Positions 51,105 to 62,016 of a DNA stretch of 64,000 bases are shown here, one piece after another. The DNA comes from Urechis unicinctus. Lineage: Eukaryota > Annelida > Polychaeta > Xenopneusta > Urechidae. The position numbers and the translations under genes are program-made. The notes under the pieces are model-generated. The model was not told the DNA's origin. It made no database searches and saw nothing but the letters and a program-made list of their open reading frames with translations. Every line of letters begins with the position of its first letter. Position 1 is the first letter of the stretch. The stretch is from contig CM067354.1 in NCBI GenBank assembly GCA_034190875.2, forward strand, positions 42,352,775 through 42,416,774. The letters are read 5' to 3'.

Positions 51105-51900
51105 GTATGTCATGCATAAGGGAGGGGTGTCATGTATACAGGAGGGGTGTCATGTTTAAGGGAGGGGTGTCATTGTTAAAGAAGGGGTGTCATAGTTAAA
51201 GAAGGGGAGTCATTCTTAAAGAAGGGGTGTCATAAATTAGAGGGGTGTCATGTATAAAGGAAGGGTGTCATGTTTAAGGGAGGGGTGTCATTGTTAAAGA
51301 AGGGGTGTCATTGTTAAAGAAGGGGTGTCATTCTTAAAAAAGAGTGTCATAAATTAGGAGGGGTGTCATGCTTGAGGGAGGGGTGTCATGCATTAAGGAG
51401 GGTTGTTATGTATAAAGGAGGGGTGTCATGTTTAAGGGAGGGTGTCATGCTTAAAGGCGGGATGTCATGCATATAGAAGGGATTTGATGCAAAAAGGTTG
51501 TGAGTCATGCACAAAGGATGTCATGCATTAGCGAGGGGTGTCATGTACTAGTGAGGTATGTCATGTACTAGTAAAGGTTGTCATGCATTAGGAAAGAGTG
51601 TCGTGCTTTAACCAGGAAATTTTGCAAAAGGAGATATCATACATATCTAGGGATACTACGTAAGGATGTGGCATACATAGGTTTGGATACTGCATAAGAA
51701 GGTGACATACATAATTTGGGATCATGCATTTGGAAGTATATGGTAAGGGGTCCTCCATTCGGATATGTCATACATAGTTAGAGATCATGTATAAGGAGTT
51801 GTCTTGCGTAGTTAGGTATCCTGAATTGTCTTACGTAGTTAGTTATCTTGCAAAAGGAGTTGCCTTGCGTAGTTAAGTATCCTTCATAATGAGCTCTCTG
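51105..51900. repeat. Intronic minisatellites of copy 2 (GTCATG and GTTAGG types)
   Basis: 51105-51600: GGAGGGGTGTCATG-type units; 51770-51900: GTAGTTAGGTATC-type units. G-rich run (13 G) at about 51986-51998. Positions match the copy 1 intron; unit numbers differ. Confidence 0.88.
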
Positions 51901-52261
51901 GCGTAGTATGTGATCCTGCCAACGGAGTAGTGTCATTCACTTTGGACGACGGTCTTGGATTATGTATGTGTGTCATACCTGAGGCGGGGGGGGGGGGGGG
52001 TGAGGGGGGGTGGGGTGGTTATATAATTTGTTGTGTCATGCATAGTCATGTGATTGTAACTGAACAACGACATTGATTATCACAATTCGCATTATATTAT
52101 TGCCAGTGTAGTTCATTTTCGCTTTGCGTTCGATTTGCAGAAGAAGTGCGAGTCGTACTGGGGAGAGGCTGACGGAACTGCGTACAGTAACATCAACGTG
52201 ATATTCAGCCATCAGCAGCAGTGGCCTTTACCTTGAGGATGCTAACCTGTAGCCAGGTACG

Positions 52262-52825
52262 AAGTGGCAGTCAGGACGAGATCGGGGAGTGTTGCGTCGT
52301 CAGTCACGACAAGGTCAAGGAGGTCTGCGGTGTCAGTCACGACGAGGTCAAGGAGGGTTGGGGTGTCAGTCAAGACGAGGTCGGGGAGGGTTAAGGTGGT
52401 AGTTACAACTAGGTCAAGGAGGGTAGGGGGTGTCAATCACGACGAGGTCAAGGAGGGTTGGGGTGTCAATCACGACAAGGTCGGGGAGGGTTAAGGTGGT
52501 AGTTACAACTAGGTCAAGGAGGGTAGGGGGTGTCAATCACGAAGAGTTCGGGTGGCGTTAAGGTGGTAGTCGAGACGAGGGTTGGGGTGTCAGTGACGAC
52601 GTGTGGGGGAGGGTTGAGGTGTCAGTGACGACGTGTGGGGGAGGGTTGAGGTGTCAGTGACGACGTGTGGGGTAGTGTTGAGGTGTCAGTGACGACGTGT
52701 GAGGGAGTGTTGAGGTGTCAGTGACGACGTGTGGGGTAGTGTTGGGATGTCAGTGACGACGTGTGGTGTAGTGTTGGGGTGTCAGTGACGACGTGTGGGG
52801 GAGGGGTTGAGCTGGTAGTTACGAC
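52262..52825. repeat. Intronic minisatellite of copy 2 (GTCAGTGACGACGTGTGGGG)
   Basis: Counterpart of 40110-40680: first CACGACGAGGTCAAGGAGGG units, then 30-bp GTGACGACGTGTGGG units. Confidence 0.88.
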
Positions 52826-53204
52826 GTTTCCATAATTATTCCCGTCCAGAAAATACCTATTCTTGAAAAAAACTACGAAGTATTAATGGACGTTTTTATT
52901 TAAGCCGAAAGACCGGTGGAGAGAGTGTTCCGAACGCAGACTTATACCTTACGATAATTTGGTTTATCTCGCAAGACAGCCTGATCATACCGCGGGTTAA
53001 ATGAGTATTCAATTATCCCATGACACAATTCCAATTTGATCGAGCGTGAAGGTGTAACTCGGCGTAGGATTGACGCTAGTGTGTGGTTACAGGGCGATGA
53101 CCAGCGGACTGTCGTTCAGTACCAGTTCACCAGTTGGCCTGACCACGGCGTACCCCAGCAGGCAGCCGTCATACTCAGGCTGAGGAGGAAGGTCCGAGAA
53201 GCCA

Positions 53205-53735
53205 TGAGTAGATCACATCCTGTGGTGGTACACTGTAGGTGATTGGTCCACATCCCGTGGTGGTACACTGTAGGTGAGTGGTCCACATCACGTGGTGGTA
53301 CACTGTAGGTGAGTGGTCCACATCCTGTGGTGGTACACTGTAGGTGAGTGGTCCACATCCCGTGGTGGTACACTGTAGGTGAGTGGTCCACATCCCGTGG
53401 TGGTACACTGTAGGTGAGTGGTCCACATCACGTGGTGGTACACTGAGTGGTCCACATCCCGTGGTGGTACACTGTAGGTGAATGATCCACATCCCATGGT
53501 GGTACACTGCAGATGAGTGATCCACATCCCGTGGCGGTACACCGTAGGTAAGTGGTCCACATCCCGTGGTGGTACACTGTAGAGGTATGAGGTGAGTCCA
53601 CTCCCGTGATGGTACACTGTAGGCGAGTGGTCCACATCCCCTGGTGGTACACTGTAGGTGAGTGGTCCACATCACGTGGTGGTACACTGTAGGTGAGCGA
53701 TCCACATCCCGTAGTGGTACACAGTAAGGTGAGTG
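53205..53735 (+). repeat. Expanded 35-bp splice-junction minisatellite of copy 2
   Basis: About 14 copies of the exon-end plus donor unit (CACATCCCGTGGTGGTACAC TGTAGGTGAGTGGTC), against about five in copy 1. Units differ by single bases and one 48-bp variant near 53580-53630. Minus-strand open frames with [11 protein letters not shown] repeats come from this array and are not genes. Confidence 0.92.
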
Positions 53736-54653
53736 GTCTGCATCATGTAATAGTATTCTTTAATTGCATCGTCTGGATGACTGTCATATTTGTTTTCGGT
53801 TTCTGTCATACATAAATCTTGCTGAGTTGCAATTAGTTGGTGGTTAATCTCTACCAAACGTTTCAGAAAAGTATGATACCCTATTATACCCTTTTGACCT
53901 AATGTTGATCTGGCGCCTCACCACAGCATACATTACCTCAGCTGGGAATCTCTCCTTTGACAAATTGCAATGCAAGTGCTTCTTAAACTATTTCTTCCTC
54001 GACCTAGGGGCTCGGGGAGCCTTCGCTACACTTCATCAGCTTCATCTATTTTCTTCATGTTGGTCGCAGCGCGGGGGTGGGGCGTGCCGGTACTTTCCTG
54101 GCTCTTGATTGGCTGCTGGAGCAAGCGCAACACGAGGAGGGTGTGGACATCGTTGGCTGTGTGTACCAGTCGCGTCAAAGCCGAATGCAGATAGTACAAG
54201 GCGTGGTGAGTTGATCAACCGCGCATATCAACTTAAACCATATGATTATAATCACCCGTGTGCATATGTGAACTCATTGAAAAGGCAACGATCCCCTTAG
54301 GTAGAGTTGGGTGTATTTAAATCGTGTGTACCCTATGCAGGAGCAATTTGAGTTCATCCACGCTGCCCTGGTTGAGGCACTGGCATGTCAAACATGTACA
54401 GGGGGAGAATAATCATCTGGCATGCTTTGAATCCATGCGCAGTACCGAGAACTACACGAGATAATACGAGAAGTCTGTTCTTCGCTGACGTCAGCACCCT
54501 GACGCACTTCTGTCAGTGTACCTATATGACTGTTGAGTTACATTGGATGCTTGTGTTGAACTTGTTATTCAGTATCCAACGAAAAATGTGGGAATGTGTA
54601 CAGTTGTAGCACTACTGGATGTGTAGTGAACTTTTACACTTTATCAATTGATG

Positions 54654-54657
<4 letters not shown>

Positions 54658-54748
<91 letters not shown>
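54658..54748. repeat. (TA)n microsatellite
   Basis: About 45 TA units at the position equivalent to the TA array of copy 1 (44104). Confidence 0.95.
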
Positions 54749-54749
<1 letters not shown>

Positions 54750-55195
54750 ATATATATTAGTCGGATGATATATTACCAATATATTATAAAGCACGCCGGA
54801 TATCATAGGTTAACGAATTTGTGCGTATTGCTTCCTTATGTTTCCTTGTATCATATTATTCAGAATCGTACTGAAGTACGATAACTGTATTTCACAGATA
54901 GCTTGTCAATATGTAGATAATGTACTCCGGCATACAATCATGTCATATAACAATAAATGAATTTGTTTATCGTCCTTAAATGTGATATATATTCATAAAT
55001 ATTATATGACACTGACAAAATTAGGAATTTATTTCGACATGGGCTTATGCTGTTGGCTTTTCAATACATGTTTTCAACATTGCATTTAAGCAAAACATTC
55101 CGGAGAAGCAATATATATATATATATATATATACATGAAGAACAAGAAACAACTTATGTAAGTTGAACATTCAGACTGGGCCTACCTTTCTTGTT

Positions 55196-55312
55196 CGCAT
55201 GGTCCTTGGTTTGGGTGGAGCCAACTTCAGTGCTGGTTTGTTGAAGGAGGAACACATGACATGCCGTCACGATAGCCTATTTCAAATTATTCTTCCTGCC
55301 AAAGTATCTGCA
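55196..55312 (-). pseudogene. Dead copy of the small peptide gene, exon 1 only
   Basis: Matches exon 1 of the peptide gene at 45445-45562, including the TTCTTGTTCGCATGGTCCTT stretch and donor. The start codon is changed to TTG, the early signal-peptide codons are scrambled with in-frame stops, and exon 2 is absent: a TA repeat (55112-55132) stands where it should be. Confidence 0.8.
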
Positions 55313-56150
55313 ACACGCGTTCCTCTGCATGTAATGTTCTAGTGTAAATTTAAGTACATCCAATAGCAAAAGAAACAAACTGGAGAAAAGTGTTGTGCTG
55401 GTGTGGTTGCTTCCTATCCTCCGCGAGAAGACTAAAATATAATCGATTGTAAGATCGATATCGGTCTGTAATGTAACACATCATTTTTGTTTTCTTCGTC
55501 TTTTGTGACTTTTGTAAGCTTTGACGGAACCAGAGCGGGCTTGATGAACTTCTTTTAATTATATAGACTTCATTCCATCACATCCGGGACTTTTGATTGG
55601 TGTCAGTATTTGTACTATTGAGTGGGGTTTGACAGGTTCATGAAATAAACTATAGTTAACACGATCTGTTATGCAATCCATTTCTTTTTTCTGGTACAAA
55701 TGGTATTTGAGACAACAGGGAGTAACCAAGTTCTAAGAAGCATTCGTTGAAACAATCTGCAATGATCGATGTATCATTACAAGATTTATTTTCAGTAAGA
55801 AATTTTATGTTCATTATTGTATTTTGTTGTATACAAATTACTTCTGTATATCATTTTCCATGATATCTTTATGTCATTTTGGCAAGACACATATTACTTT
55901 ACTTAAGATTCATATTATTAAAGACAGAGGGATTGTTTTTTATTGACGTATGAAAATTTCGTAACCTTTATACATTTATTTAGGGCATGCCTGGTTTTCG
56001 GTCATCTACATCTTATAGATTTTGAAGGGAATGCTCCATTATTAGCTGTGTTTTATGATGGATGGATGAGGGTGAAGGTCATATAAAATGGCGTCGTGAG
56101 TATTACTAATATTTAACGGTTAGTTGTGCTTTGGCTTGCTATGTAGTTGG

Positions 56151-56582
56151 TCACGGAATATCAGGAGGATAACTCCCCCCACCGCCACAGCTGCGGCCCA
56201 TACATGCTCTACCAGCCACCTTTGCAGCTGACTTGAGCAGCCATGATACGAAGGAGCCAATGATCCCTGGAAGGGCAGCTGTTGCTTTACCGGCTAGGCC
56301 CTTCAGGACATTTGTCAAGCAGTTCAGCTGTTTTTTAATCCATTCCTTTACACCGGGCTTGTCAGCTGGCGTCGGTGTTGGTGCTGGGGCGGCAAAAGTG
56401 CCCCCTCCCCTCGTCAAAGCAAGTACCAGGGTCGAGATTGCCAATCCAATCGCAGAGAGGATGGAGGCGATTGTAACCCCTTGCTCCCGGAACAGGCTGC
56501 GTATACGCTCAGCTAGCGTTGTGTCCTTGTTAAGAAGTCTGTTAATCGTTTCCCTGCTACTGTTAATTTGGGTCCGCAGCAT
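56151..56582 (-). pseudogene. Polinton/adintovirus-like structural-type membrane ORF, frameshifted at C-terminus
   Basis: Minus-strand ORF of 143 codons with a basic leader (MLRTQINSSRETINRLL), a hydrophobic span (ASILSAIGLAISTLVLAL), a Pro/Ala linker (APAPTPTPADKPG), and an amphipathic part (LAGKATAALPGIIGSFVSWL). After KVAG (about 56225) the frame runs into a Cys/Gly-rich tail, whereas the neighbouring frame holds a further hydrophobic segment; a one-base shift is likely. I know such proteins as uncharacterised companions of capsid genes in virus-like elements of aquatic invertebrates; the role, perhaps minor capsid or membrane-associated, is inference. Confidence 0.6.
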
Positions 56583-56634
56583 TTTCTGTTCATAGAGGCA
56601 GCCTCAATACGGGCGCTAAGTAGATCCTTCAGCC

Positions 56635-56976
56635 CTACTGGTCTTCCATGTCAGAAACTTGGCCCCACTTAACCCTAAGTTCACCTTCTTTAGACGATCT
56701 GATCTCCCGAGTAGGCTGCAGCCCATGCTTAGACACTACCTTCTTCCACCTCGTAACTAAGACATTTGTTTCTTCTTGGGATCCCACCTGATCTTCTGTA
56801 AACCCAGCAGGCATTTCAGTAATAGCCCATGGTGGACTAGTCGTACTTAACGTATCTAATGTTTCGTCAATGAAGTTAGTCTCCTCATCATTAATAAAGC
56901 TAGTCTCGTCCCTCTCTCCTCTCAAAGCCCCCTCCTCCTTTGCGGCGTCAAATGTTGGGTTATCAAACTCTTCCAT
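56635..56976 (-). CDS. Acidic ORF of the virus-like element (MEEFDNPTFD type)
   Basis: 113 codons, starting MEEFDNPTFDAAKEEGALRG, strongly acidic in its first half, followed by a basic helix-like region (TNVLVTRWKKVVSKHGLQP) and a short C-terminus. No catalytic motif. The opening and its place beside the membrane ORF and opposite the capsid-type gene resemble small conserved ORFs in Polinton-like invertebrate elements. It shares a 36-bp divergent intergenic region with the capsid-type gene (start 57013). The frame is intact, but the C-terminus may be shortened. Confidence 0.5.
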   Translation of the reverse strand: MEEFDNPTFDAAKEEGALRGERDETSFINDEETNFIDETLDTLSTTSPPWAITEMPAGFTEDQVGSQEETNVLVTRWKKVVSKHGLQPTREIRSSKEGELRVKWGQVSDMEDQ

Positions 56977-57012
56977 GTTACTGTGCTAAAGATATACTCG
57001 CTATTATTTAAC

Positions 57013-58066
57013 ATGACAAGTACTTACGGACGCCAACTAAATCCATACCGCCGGATACGCGAGCCCCTTGGGGTAAAGGACGTGCGACAGTATGTAGTTA
57101 TTACAAACAATCCAAGCACTATTGACCAGAACCAACAATTGCTGGTCCGCTTCCCCAATCTAGGTGCAGACGACACTATTGTCCCAGGGAAAGCACGGCT
57201 GGCCTTTACTATCATGCTGACCTCGACTGATGCACGCAACGGGCGACACCAACGCCTGCTACAAAAGTGATGGCATCTCTTTAGAGTATGACATGGTTAC
57301 CCAATCAGAGTCGGCCCGTGTGATCCGCACCCAGTTAAGAGGTCGGGTCGCGATTCTGAATGACCGTGTGCTTTGTCACAGGAAGCTTGCCTACAACAAA
57401 AGTGACACACTGTAGAACATCAACCTGAACGTGTCGGCTCCCAGCATGAAGGGTATCCTACTGCTCTTAGAAGACCCACCCAATGCCTCATTCACCACAG
57501 AGTCGTTCTACAACCCAAAGATTACAAAAGTTGAGGTATTCATTGACGCCATCCCCAACCAACTCTATGCCCAGGGCATGCGTGGCTACCAGCAATGGGA
57601 TGGGGTGAAGAACGCCTTTGCGGCAACGAGTAGAGGAGACCCCAGTGAGGCAACTTCATGTAAACAGCCATGCCAGAAAACCAGCCAACAGCTCTAATTT
57701 GTCATCATGTTCAAACTTAGTATGGCAGTCTTTGGAGACGTGTTTCTGATGAGGAAGATAGTTTGGGGAATTTCTTGTTGGATGGACGATATACAGCAGT
57801 CCTGTTTCATCCGGTACCTTAAGATTGGAACAGCATCGAATGAGAGTTATTATGAAGAAAAAAATATATTTTTGGTCTTTCAATCTATAGCACTGGTCGA
57901 GTGATTACGACCAGCTGCATGGTAGTGGCAGGGTCGTGAAGAATTCGTGAGAGGGTATTACCATTCACATCACAAAAAAGCAGAGGCGGCCGGTGCATTG
58001 AACGTCTATATGTATGTTGTTATGGATGCACGGCTTCACATAACAGATGGCAGCGCAGACTACTAA
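57013..58066 (+). pseudogene. Capsid-type (double jelly-roll MCP-like) gene of a Polinton/adintovirus-like virus, broken
   Basis: Starts MTSTYGRQLNPYRR; then NNPSTIDQNQQLLVRFPNLG, SAPSMKGILLLLED, FYNPKITKVEVFID, IPNQLYAQGMRGYQQWD and, at the end, AGALNVYMYVVMDARLHI before TAA at 58064. Breaks: a frame change near 57235, apparently with loss of an internal stretch; TAG at 57413; unrelated-looking sequence at about 57655-57890, where the frame is lost; TGA and another shift in the A run between 57930 and 57985. It is dead. I recognise the segments from capsid-like proteins of virus-derived elements in invertebrates; assignment as major capsid protein rests on that recall and on the ATPase next door. 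Its last 20 nt overlap the ATPase start. Confidence 0.62.
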
Positions 58067-58166
58067 GTTTACATCTCCAGATGATCCATGTTCGGCTATT
58101 GTTTGTGGGTAGACAGGATGCGGGAAAACCGTATTCATTCTCGACCTACTTGAAGGGCAAACATGT
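58047..58166 (+). pseudogene. Start of an FtsK/HerA-type packaging ATPase, truncated
   Basis: ATG at 58047, inside the capsid-type gene's last codons, begins MAAQTTKFTSPDDPCSAIVC. The Walker A loop follows as G-stop-TGCGKT, then VFILDLLEG. The stop (TAG) sits inside the P-loop at about 58110. The reading is lost after about 58165, so everything beyond the P-loop (Walker B, arginine finger, about 200 aa in typical members) is missing. Virus-type packaging ATPases follow the capsid gene in adintovirus/Polinton layouts. Confidence 0.6.
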
Positions 58167-58384
58167 CATCGGAGGAAACAAACACGAATCAAGCGGAGAC
58201 AACGCCAGCAGAGATAACATCAGTGACCAGTGAGCGACCTACAAAAAACGCTAAAAGGATTGAAGCAGGGCGAAAGAGTGCTGCAGCTCAAAAAGCCAAT
58301 CAGAATAAGTTTCTGAGAGAGCTCCGTGAGGCTATGGCCACGCTTACACACGCCAGAGATAAAGCTGTCGAGCCAACATCATGA
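58163..58384 (+). CDS. Small basic ORF of the virus-like element
   Basis: 73 codons from ATG at 58163: a Thr/Glu-rich start (MSSEETNTNQAETTP), then KNAKRIEAGRKSAAAQKANQ, a highly basic stretch, and a helical end. Small proteins with a KRxEAGRK motif accompany the capsid and ATPase genes in related elements, as far as I recall. It begins exactly where the ATPase reading ends, so a deletion may have joined them. Function unknown. Confidence 0.45.
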   Translation: MSSEETNTNQAETTPAEITSVTSERPTKNAKRIEAGRKSAAAQKANQNKFLRELREAMATLTHARDKAVEPTS

Positions 58385-59344
58385 TCACAGGTGTCCTGTC
58401 CAAGGCTGATGCTTTTCCCTATCGCATACATTATCTCTGAGATCAAAATCATTAATATTGGAAGGCAATTGTATTTTCAAATCATATGAGTGTTTCTGTC
58501 ATAAGTTACATACCTCTATCGGTTATGTGTCTATTATTATGTAGCGTGCGACCAGAAGGGGTGTTTTAACATCAGCGGTAATGCCAGGCTTAATCAGTAA
58601 ATGACAACAAGGTTTATAAATTAAAATAAGAGAGTTTTATTTGCGGCAACCAAACAACAAGCTAAAATGGTACTGAACACATGAATAGTTTAAATGATAT
58701 CCCCAGTCCGAAATATGGTGGTTGATAACCTGACCTGGCAGGCGCAATGCTGAACGGGCAGCAAAATGAGCTGGACAGAGCAGCGGTGAGAGAGAGAGAG
58801 CTGGGCAGAGCAGCGAGCAGAGCTGGGCAAAGCTGCAAAGAGAGCTGAGTGCTCGCTGGATGGCAACGAGTCTTCCTAATCCCACGAAAACATCCCTATT
58901 TTTACCCTCCCCACATGTACACGTGAAACATTAAATAATAACATCATTGGATTATATATATCTCCAATAAACATGAGTGACCACAACAAACCTTGGCAAA
59001 AACCACAAGATGTGCAAGAAATGTCTTTGGAAATGTAGCGCGATTCAAACAACCGGAAGATGCTATTTACTAATAATAATATTATCTATATTTCCTATGA
59101 TGCAACACGGGAAAATGACTTTAATCAAATAAAACCTTAAATATTGTCAAAACCCTTCTTAAATATTGTTCAGCCCCCAAAATATACTCAAACACATAAA
59201 CATCATATCAAGACGATAACCATTTAAAAGAATAATACTAAATAAGTCATAACTGAAACCGAAACCCGGGTGTGGTCAGGTACAAGAGTGTAACCTTTAA
59301 AACAAAACATGCATACATGGTAATTACATAAAAAATGCTGTTAC
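58385..59344. other. No gene; minisatellite interrupted by about 790 bp of unassigned sequence
   Basis: 58490-58540 holds one or two units of the TTACATACCTCTATG family. The sequence 58545-59335 then interrupts before the array resumes at 59345. The interruption contains a short GA run (58785-58800) and no coding frame; it could be an inserted element. Confidence 0.45.
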
Positions 59345-59745
59345 TACAACTATACATTACATACTTCTGTGAATGGTGTGTCTGTCTGTTATATGTTACA
59401 TGCCTCTATGAGTGGTGTGTCTGTCATACATCCACGAGCAGTGTGTCTGTCGTACCTCTATGGGGGTATGTCTGTCATACCTCCATGAGGGCTGTGTCTG
59501 TCATACCTCTATGAGGGGAATGTCTGACATACCTCCATGAGGGGTGTGTCTGTCATATATTACATACCTCTGTGAAGGGTGTGTCTGTTATGTTACATAC
59601 CTCTGTGAAGGGTGTGTCTGTTATGTAACAAACCTCTGAAGGGTGTGTTTATGTTACATACCTCTGTGAAGGGTGTGTCTGTTATGTAACAAACCTCTGT
59701 GAAGGGTGTATCATTCGCTATGTTAACATACATCTGTGAAATGAG
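59345..59745. repeat. About 33-bp minisatellite (ACATACCTCTGTGAAGGGTG)
   Basis: Units of ATGTTACATACCTCTGTGAA then GGGTGTGTCTGTT, with shorter CATACCTCTATGAGGG variants; about 12 copies. Confidence 0.92.
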
Positions 59746-59759
59746 TCTGTCGTATGAGC

Positions 59760-60207
<448 letters not shown>

Positions 60208-60424
60208 AGCTTGGACGTGTTGGGTTAAGATTATATCACAGTCTTACAGTCAGTGGAATCTGAAAGTCACACATCTCGCCATAGTGTGTCCAGATAATCA
60301 TGTGTACAGTGATAGCAAACAAGCTGCCTGGTCAAAATGACAACCGACTCAATCAAGCAACACTTCTGTGCTTTCAGTTCTATCTGAAGTGAATCTCACA
60401 CTCATCGATAACACAGTGACCACG

Positions 60425-60472
60425 AAAGGTCAACTGTCGATGGCTTTCTGGATGGCACGGCCGTAATTTTTT
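60425..60472 (-). pseudogene. Fragment of the PARP-like terminal exon
   Basis: TCGATGGCTTTCTGGATGGC and ACGGCCGTAATTT match 62030-62068, the stop-proximal part of the PARP6/8-like last exon, with three differences. The homology stops on both sides; no splice site. Confidence 0.65.
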
Positions 60473-60474
60473 CT

Positions 60475-61335
60475 TATTATACATTACATACTTCTGTGAG
60501 TGGTGTGTCTGTCTGTTATATGTTACATGCCTTTATGAGTTTTGTGTCTGTCATACATCCATGAGCAGTGTGTCTGTCATACCTCTATGAGGGGTATGTC
60601 TGTCATACCTCCATGAGGGACGTGTCTGTCATACCTCTATGAGGGGAATGTCTGACATACCTCCATGAGGGGTGTGTCTGTCATGTATTACATACCTCTG
60701 TGAAGGGTACATACCTCTGTGAAGGGTGTGTCTGTTATGTTACATACCTCTGTGAAGGGTGTGTCTGTTATGTTACATACCTCTGTGAAGGGTGTGTCTG
60801 TTATGTTACATACATCTGTGAAGGGTGTGTCTGTTATGTTACATACCTCTGTGAAGGGTGTGTCTGTTGTGTCATACATCTGTGATTATCTGTTATGTTA
60901 CATACTATGTGAAGGTTGTCTTGTTAAGTACCTCCTCTGGTGAGGGTGTGTCTGTTTACATACCTCTGTGAAGGGTGTGTCTGTTATGTTACATAGTGAA
61001 CAAGTAACATCTGTGAAGGAGGGTCTGTGAAGTATGTTACATATACATCTGTGAAGGGAGAGTTATTTACATAACATCTGTGTGTGTGTTACATACATCT
61101 GTGAAGGGTGTGTCTGTTAAGTAGAAACCTCTGTGAAGGGTGAGTCTCTCTAGGGGTGTGTCTGTCAGAGTGACATGTTACTGTGAAGGGTGTGTCTGTT
61201 ATGTTATACATAGGATGTGTCATGTTACTACCTCTGTGAAGGGTGTGTCTGTTATGTTAGATACCTCTGTGAAGGGTCTGTAAGAACAAACCTCTGTGAG
61301 CGGTCGTATGTTGTGTCATAGTCTATCTGAGGTTG
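60475..61335. repeat. About 33-bp minisatellite, second large array
   Basis: Same family as 59345-59745. A near-perfect block of six units at 60708-60870 (GTTACATACCTCTGTGAAGG GTGTGTCTGTTAT) lies among degenerate ones. Open frames such as the TDTPFTEVCN repeats are artefacts. Confidence 0.92.
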
Positions 61336-61349
61336 TCTCTGTTATGTTT

Positions 61350-61425
61350 CTCTTTCCTTCTCTCTCTCTCTCTCTCTTCTCTCTCTATGAGAGGTAGGTC
61401 TCTCTCTTTCTCTCTATCTCTCTCT

Positions 61426-61510
<85 letters not shown>
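61350..61510. repeat. (CT)n microsatellite
   Basis: Imperfect then pure CT units (pure from about 61433), directly followed by the dispersed repeat at 61511. Confidence 0.95.
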
Positions 61511-61511
<1 letters not shown>

Positions 61512-61576
61512 GGTGACACTTCAACGACGTACGTCAACAGCACAATACGTGGTCGACAAGGGAAGCAGTTCTAGTA
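61511..61576 (+). repeat. CT-array-linked dispersed repeat, copy 2
   Basis: ATGGTGACACTTCAACGACG, TACGTCAACAGCACAATACG and TGGTCGACAAGGGAAGCAGT TCTAGT; about 90% like copy 1 by eye, again immediately 3' of a CT array. Confidence 0.85.
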
Positions 61577-62016
61577 CTTTACTGCACACCCGTTGCTAAT
61601 CGTCAATTGAAACATATCAAATAAATCTAAGAAGCCATTTATTTTCGACTTAGATTTTATAAATATCAACATACAAAAAAATGGATGAAATAGTGAACAC
61701 AATGTTGTAAAAAGGACTCTGACATCAAAGAGTTTGAATGGGTCTCAAAATAACAAAGTCAGACTCCCATCATTTTAACAAAAATATAGCATTTGTAAAT
61801 CTATGAATGGAAATGATAAAAATCACAAAACTTAAACAATGATGTAAATATTCCCAGTATTCAAGATCGCGTAACGCTAATATAGCATAGTTGTCCATGG
61901 CCAGAGGTGAGCGAGTGTTCTTAGGCAGGGCAACTTGGTTAATTATACACATGTCCATTGAACCGAAAGTGCAGTGCTGCAATATCACTGGGCCTGACGC
62001 TATAAGACGTCACCAA

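Larger units (their letters stand above)
50433..54384 (+). pseudogene. Truncated receptor tyrosine phosphatase pseudogene (D1 only)
   Basis: Exons equivalent to copy 1 exons 15-22 lie at 50433-50510, 50686-50762, 50888-50921, 51007-51104, 52141-52256, 53093-53238, 54070-54205 and 54341-54384. Splice borders are kept. The first exon has lost 7 nt, which brings a TGA in frame; the 52141 exon has lost 4 nt near 52226, again giving a stop. The catalytic exon reads SAGVGRAGTF instead of [10 protein letters not shown]. There is no signal peptide, ectodomain, span or D2, and the last exon is cut after LVEAL. It is an unprocessed dead copy, although the WPD exon is still open. Confidence 0.9.
48867..55890. 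repeat. Segmental duplication, copy 2 (internally deleted, about 7 kb)
   Basis: Collinear with copy 1 but with two large deletions: a junction near 50352-50382 joins sequence equivalent to 30330 directly to 38030 (about 7.7 kb lost, all ectodomain and membrane exons), and a junction at 54384 joins 41814 to about 43846 (about 2 kb lost, D2 exons). Smaller losses remove the second peptide exon and most of the 28.2-29.3 kb satellite. Confidence 0.85.

Noticed and set aside
53116-53705. Minus-strand ORFs with [11 protein letters not shown] repeats as a repetitive protein
   Set aside because: They are the antisense of the splice-junction minisatellite; the sense reading is an intron of the phosphatase.
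57656-57883. Minus-strand 75-codon ORF within the capsid-type region
   Set aside because: No family recognised; it lies in the stretch where the capsid-type frame is lost and is probably chance.
58637-58885. 82-codon leucine/serine-rich minus-strand ORF
   Set aside because: Depends on GA-rich low-complexity sequence and has no start context or homologue.
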